DNA of 64,000 bases from Strobilurus pachycystidiatus (Eukaryota > Basidiomycota > Agaricomycetes > Agaricales > Physalacriaceae): contig JAHLMK010000005.1 in assembly GCA_019915135.1 (NCBI GenBank), forward strand, positions 1,426,001 to 1,490,000, written 5' to 3'. Each line of letters opens with the position of its first letter. The stretch's first letter is position 1. Both the position numbers and the translations under genes were made by a program. The notes under the pieces were generated by a model. That model had not been told where the DNA came from and ran no database searches. It worked only from the letters and a program-made list of their open reading frames with translations. Positions 59,676-64,000 of the stretch are shown here, piece after piece.

Positions 59676-62181
59676 TCATTGCCACGTCGCACTTATGGTT
59701 TTCGCCGAGGTGCCTACAGTTACCTCGCGATTTGGATCAGATTCCCATTGAACCTTGACGAGACTGTTAGTAGGTGAAGTTATGTCTTTAGCTTTGGAAC
59801 TTACAGATCCATCCGTCCCCTTCCTGAGGAACTTGTACTGGAAAGTCGTATTGATGGGAACCCCTACGGTAACCGTCCAGACCGGATAACTGGCTGCTGA
59901 CAGGGCTAACTGTATGGGTAGAGAACGTGTGTGAATTCTGGGCTATAAGCATGATACGTAAATGAGTCACTCACGGCAGAGCTAGAAGACCACGCTCCAA
60001 GTTGCGAAAGGCTACCAGTGAGGAGGATACTCTATGGGTGGGGTTGGATTATGTCGGTGGAGTATATCACATCTTCGCACCTCTCCATACGTTGTGGTTG
60101 CGGTCTCTTGGAATGTTACAGATACATAACCTGATCCCATAGCGCCCGTATGGATAGCCAGGGCACCCCGAGCAGGGACTGTCGCGGTGAATGAGCCTCC
60201 TGAGACAGTGATCCTTTGAAGAATTGACTGGGTCAATGGTCGTGAAAAGGTCAAAAGGGATCACTCACGAAGTTCCAGTACACGACCCCGAGCTGCTCGA
60301 TCCGCCAATGACATCGCAGTATTGTCCGTTTCCTAAGGAAGTGGTGAAAGTGGTTGTCCAAGCTGAATCAGCGTTGTTGATTGCTACGAAGCCAAGGGAA
60401 CCTTTTGCGAGAGTCGATGAGAACCCCTGCTGCCTGTGCGACGAAGTCAAGACACAAACCTCGTCCGAAGGCAATCCGCGATGACTGAGGGGACACCCAG
60501 TTGGTCATCGCAGCAGAGCCGACGTTGTTCCTGAAGGCAACCATATGTGAGAACGCGACCCAACGGTGTTGACAGAGCCAGCCGTTCGTGCCGCCGAGTC
60601 CAGAGCATGTCCCGGCGCCTGAGGTGTCATTTCAGGAGAAGCATGGACATGGGATACTTGACCTACCACCATTCGGAGCACCATCAGAAGTGCCCGAGAA
60701 CGAATATCCAGACAGAATGGTGGGCGTTCCGTACGGATGAGCCAAAGAGAATATCGTCGCAGTAACGTAGGTGTTGCTAGGTGAGTTGTAGTTCAGCGAG
60801 TCTCCGGTCTGAGAGGAGGTCGTGAGAAGTTGTAATGTTGGACGATTGACTGGGCAATACCCTTTCGGTGTCATGATTTGCGACAAAGACATTCGCTGAC
60901 GTTCCATCAAGCCAGCCTACAATCTTGATGAGACGTGATCCACTTTCGTTTCCGGGACGTGTTACCTTGACTGTCAAGATTCTGCAGTCCATTTATTGCG
61001 CCATTGAGGAACGCGTTCTTGACCGCGGTAGTGTACCGGAATCTGACGGCGTGTTATCATCGATACTTATCGCCAGGTGCGGGACTTACTCTTGTACGTC
61101 TCCGATCCCAGTGTATTCCGAAGGCTGGACGGGTTCGCTATCCCCGTAGATAACCTCCTGCGTGATGTAGAGTGTAGAGGAAGTCAAGCGGGACTTGATG
61201 TCGGCAATATCAGCAGCAGCAATGTCTAAGAAGTGCCATCATATTCTGTAATTTCGACTCTTTGTGACGGAAGACGTACGTTTCGCAGCATCAAGACGGA
61301 GACCGTCGACGCCCAGAGATATCAGGTCGTTCACATATTTAGCAAGACGACCGCGAACGTATTCCGTATCTGTGGCCAGACTGCGATGGAAAGACGGGGT
61401 CACTCATCGAAACACATTGTGATGGCAGACCGCTTACTCCGCGAGGCCGTCGAGCTGGCACGTCTGTACTTGTTTGCGACTGTAGTAGTTCTTAATATTA
61501 TCATCATCCGTCAAACCACAATGGTGGAAGTCCTGGGAAGGCCGTTGAGACAAAATCGCACAACGAGCTATAAAGCAGACCGACCTGAGTCTGATACGTT
61601 CCGGGGTAGTCGTAGTGCGTGATTGTGGAGCCAGCGACACCCTTCGCGTCTGATGCCGCCATGTGGTTCATGATAGTATCTAGGTGGAAGCATCGTTGAG
61701 CACTTGTCTTTCTTGAACGACTCTTCACAATTCACTTACCGGCGATGACCTTGACCCCCGCTTTGTGACAAGTTGAGATCATGCTGGTTCAGAGATGTGT
61801 CAGTGGCGAGAGGGGAGGCCTCGAGCAATCGTACCTAGCAAATTGCGCGCGGTTTCCTCGCTTGGATGTCAGGGTGTACGAGACAGGCTGGTAGTCAGTC
61901 CACCAAGCGTCCCCAGTAACATGCTCGGCCGGGGGGCTGACTGTGAGTACGGAGTGCGGTCAGCGCTGTTCCGTGACTGGGAGGAATGCCAAACCTTGAA
62001 CAAAGCCATAGCCCGCTGGGCCGATAAAGGACGTGCATTCCGCCGCGATGCTATCCCAAGTCCATTCGAATAACTGAATGATGACTGTCTTGGACTCCAT
62101 GGGAGCTCTTGGAACGAGACTGTGACTGGGCGCCGCCAATACATAGGGGAGAAGGAGGAGGAGGAAGGCCATATAGATCAT
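59676..62181 (-). CDS. Secreted alpha-amylase 3 with C-terminal CBM20
   Basis: GH13 alpha-amylase paralogue. Start [18 protein letters not shown] at 62181 gives a signal peptide; an upstream in-frame ATG at 62307 lies before the TATA box and is rejected. Catalytic blocks are complete: [89 protein letters not shown]. Domain C ([40 protein letters not shown]) is followed by CBM20 ([61 protein letters not shown]) and a stop at 59676. Introns are short and keep the frame. The segment 60.95-61.15 kb (the exon [20 protein letters not shown]) is almost identical to amylase 2, while the N-terminus is closer to amylase 1. Confidence 0.92.
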
Positions 62182-63189
62182 GGCCGAAACGAAAGTGGAG
62201 TTGAGCCGAGAGTGGGTTACGGTTCGAACGTTAACAATGAAGAAGAGATGAATAGACTGAGCGTTGAGCACCCGCTTATATACATGCGTCCAAGTATCAT
62301 GAAACACATTGGTTGGCGATGAGGGGGGCAGCTCCTATGGGTATCCAACGAACCAACGTGGATGATGGTCAAATGAAGGTTGAAAATTGGTTGATGCTAT
62401 CGAGACACACCTTTGCGAGATAGAGATTCTTGGAGAAGCCTTGTTCGGAAGTCGTGGATTACTTTCCTCGATGTATGGTCCTTTGTAGTCAAGTATTGTT
62501 CAACAGTGTTCAACGCCAGTCCGCATTGCTTTTGGGAAGATACACTGTTCAAGCCCAGACATCCCATCATCTAGACATCCTAGAGCTTCGAAATGCCCTG
62601 AAGTTTGCAATTGATGATGGAACGTGCCATCAGGAAGGTCAGGAATCAGCTGGAATCAGACAACAGTTCGGGCGATTCTGATCGCTGCGCCGGCCGATAC
62701 GAGAGACGCCAGCACCAGAGGGCCCACAGAAGAATGTTATGGAGTTCTCAGCAAGGCAGCGAAAGGTGTACCAGACGCGGTTCGAATGGTCTCCCCATAC
62801 CGAAATCCTTTATCGTGGGAGGACGGAGAATGTGGGTCCGGAACTAGGAACAAATTTGATCAAAAGGTGAAGCTGCTGATTGTCGCGATCGACTTTTACC
62901 GAGCAACTTGCAAGGACGCGCTGCGCGTGCGTGGCTAGGTTATTCTTGTCGACTTTCAGTAGATAACAGAGCCGCATGTACTAATGTAGCATCTCTCGCA
63001 GCGCCACAGACCTACAGCCCTCGATATCTTCATTCCGGCAAGGCTGACCTGATCTTCGGGCCGACATGCCGATTCAAGAAGCGACGCCATCTCTCTCTCT
63101 CGCGAGTCGCTACCTTCACTGGTGCGCGGCCCTGATACTAAAAGTCCATCCTGACGACCTTGGGGAGACTCAGCGCGCGCCACTTAACC
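62182..63189. other. Amylase 3 promoter and divergent spacer
   Basis: Holds the amylase 3 promoter and an upstream block related to those of the other amylases (about 62380-62545: AACGCCAGTC, AGATACACTG). The remainder, 62.6-63.18 kb, contains no supported gene; part is the 5' flank of the next gene. Confidence 0.45.
62275..62291 (-). promoter_or_regulatory. TATA box of amylase 3
   Basis: Minus strand reads GGACGCATGTATATAAG, the same arrangement as in amylases 1 and 2 with one change in the GGACGCG block. About 95 bp before the ATG. Confidence 0.65.
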
Positions 63190-64000
63190 ATGTCCTCCGA
63201 ACAGATAACTCGTTGCGCGAATTGTGCCGCGTTGGAAACCAATCCCCACTCGCGATTGAGATGCACAAGCGAACGCCCGCTCGGGCCCTTCTCTCAAAAT
63301 CCTGTCAAGAGAGAAGAAGAAGTCGGAGTGCCTCTCGGGAACGAGACGGCCGAGGTCAAGGTACGTTCGGGCCATCGAGCTTTTGCTTGCTCTCAGGTCA
63401 AATCTTTGGCACACAGCGCTCAACAACCACTGTGACAAAAAAGGAAGAAGAGTGTAGGCCTCCTCTACACCAATCTGGAACTGACACGAAAATGGATGAG
63501 AACACTGTGACTGTATCGTCCCGAGCTGAACGTCGCGGAAAGTCAGAGGTGCGTGCTTTGAAAGAGTTTTCTGACATACGAGTAGTCGCTGACTGTGGTG
63601 GTAACTTCAGTGCGAAGACTCACCTCCCATACGTTGCGCAAACTGTGCTGCTCTAGAGCTCAACCCGGAGCTCAACTTGAGATGCAAGAGTGAAGAGCGT
63701 CCTCTTGGCCCTTTCGCGGCTAAGAAGGAGGAACAAGACCATCGGTCCATAGATGTTGATGCAGCTATCGACAGCAGGGACGCAATCTTGCAAGACCAGG
63801 TTTGTCCCTCTACATTGATGATATTCTGCTCCCTCAGACGTGCGCGCGATGCTCAGGCCTCGATTGCGAAACTTGAGGGCGACGTGTATCAATCGGCACT
63901 GTTGCAGTCTGTGGCTGGAGGCGACGAAAGCACTGTGGTATGTATCATCTCAGATGATGACTATGGACTGATGGAATGTTTCCCCAGTCTAGTACCGCCA
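63190..64000 (+). CDS. Partial gene with duplicated CxxC...C motif, cut by window end
   Basis: Family not recognised. Start MSSEQITRCANCAALETNPH (63190) continues into LRCTSERPLGPF and an acidic linker to a donor at about 63360. Further exons encode RSTTTVTKKEEECRPPLHQS and, after an acceptor at about 63615, CEDSPPIRCANCAALELNPE followed by LRCKSEERPLGPFAAKKEEQ. The unit [I/T]RCANCAALE-x-NP-x4-LRC-x-SE-RPLGPF thus occurs twice, about 95 residues apart. Three Cys per unit (C-x2-C then C about 12 residues later) suggest a zinc-binding or redox motif; this is inference. A last visible piece, ARDAQASIAKLEGDVYQSAL, looks like a coiled coil, but its splice phase does not fit my model, so either the exon joins or the end of the frame near 63.8 kb need revision. 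The 3' part lies outside the window. Confidence 0.55.

Noticed and set aside
61960..62307. Upstream ATG at 62307 as the start of amylase 3
   Set aside because: It lies before the TATA box and would bury the signal peptide; the start at 62181 matches the paralogues.

Overview
This window is nuclear DNA of a filamentous basidiomycete, most likely an Agaricomycete. Genes are split by many 45-60 bp GT-AG introns, and several families are typical of mushrooms: a DUF6535 membrane protein, an XPG-like nuclease of the type expanded in Agaricomycetes, a questin-oxidase-like protein and a TRP-like calcium channel. I worked by reading alone, so exon borders are hand-placed from splice motifs and frame continuity.

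Layout: 0.1-1.1 kb holds an uncharacterised gene. 1.1-4 kb is repeat-bearing spacer. 4-8.6 kb is a LIM-domain RhoGAP (Rga1-like). 9.5-12.7 kb (minus) is a TRP-like cation channel. 13.4-14.2 kb is a GNAT acetyltransferase that also occurs as a near-identical copy at 20.0-20.8 kb. Between these copies lie an unrecognised intron-rich gene, degenerate repeats and a GC-rich block of paired splice-donor-like motifs. 20.9-23.4 kb (minus) is the first of three secreted GH13 alpha-amylases. 24.8-29 kb is a low-complexity protein with a tandem array of mini-exons rich in GW/WP motifs. 29.9-33 kb is the DUF6535 protein, 33.9-38.2 kb symplekin/Pta1, and 39-41 kb a questin-oxidase-like protein joined to a small domain whose paralogue is transcribed divergently at 41.9-42.7 kb. 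45.1-50.7 kb is a compact three-gene cassette: XPG-like nuclease, Crypton-type tyrosine recombinase, and a convergent SAP-like/coiled-coil protein. A small conserved gene lies at 53.6-54.1 kb. Amylases 2 and 3 follow at 55.2-57.2 and 59.7-62.2 kb, and the window ends in a partial gene with a repeated CxxC motif.

Two stories dominate. First, a TRP channel-GNAT-amylase module has been copied repeatedly. The channel is intact only once and survives as two decayed fragments next to amylases 1 and 2. The GNAT is intact twice and decayed at least twice. The amylase is present three times, one copy having lost its starch-binding domain, and a 41 bp amylase stub marks a fourth junction. A 650 bp hAT-type MITE interrupts the third unit. 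Second, the nuclease/recombinase/DNA-binding cassette looks like an intact mobile element that combines a Crypton-like recombinase with a structure-specific nuclease; its ends could not be found by eye. No rRNA, confident tRNA or CRISPR was seen.
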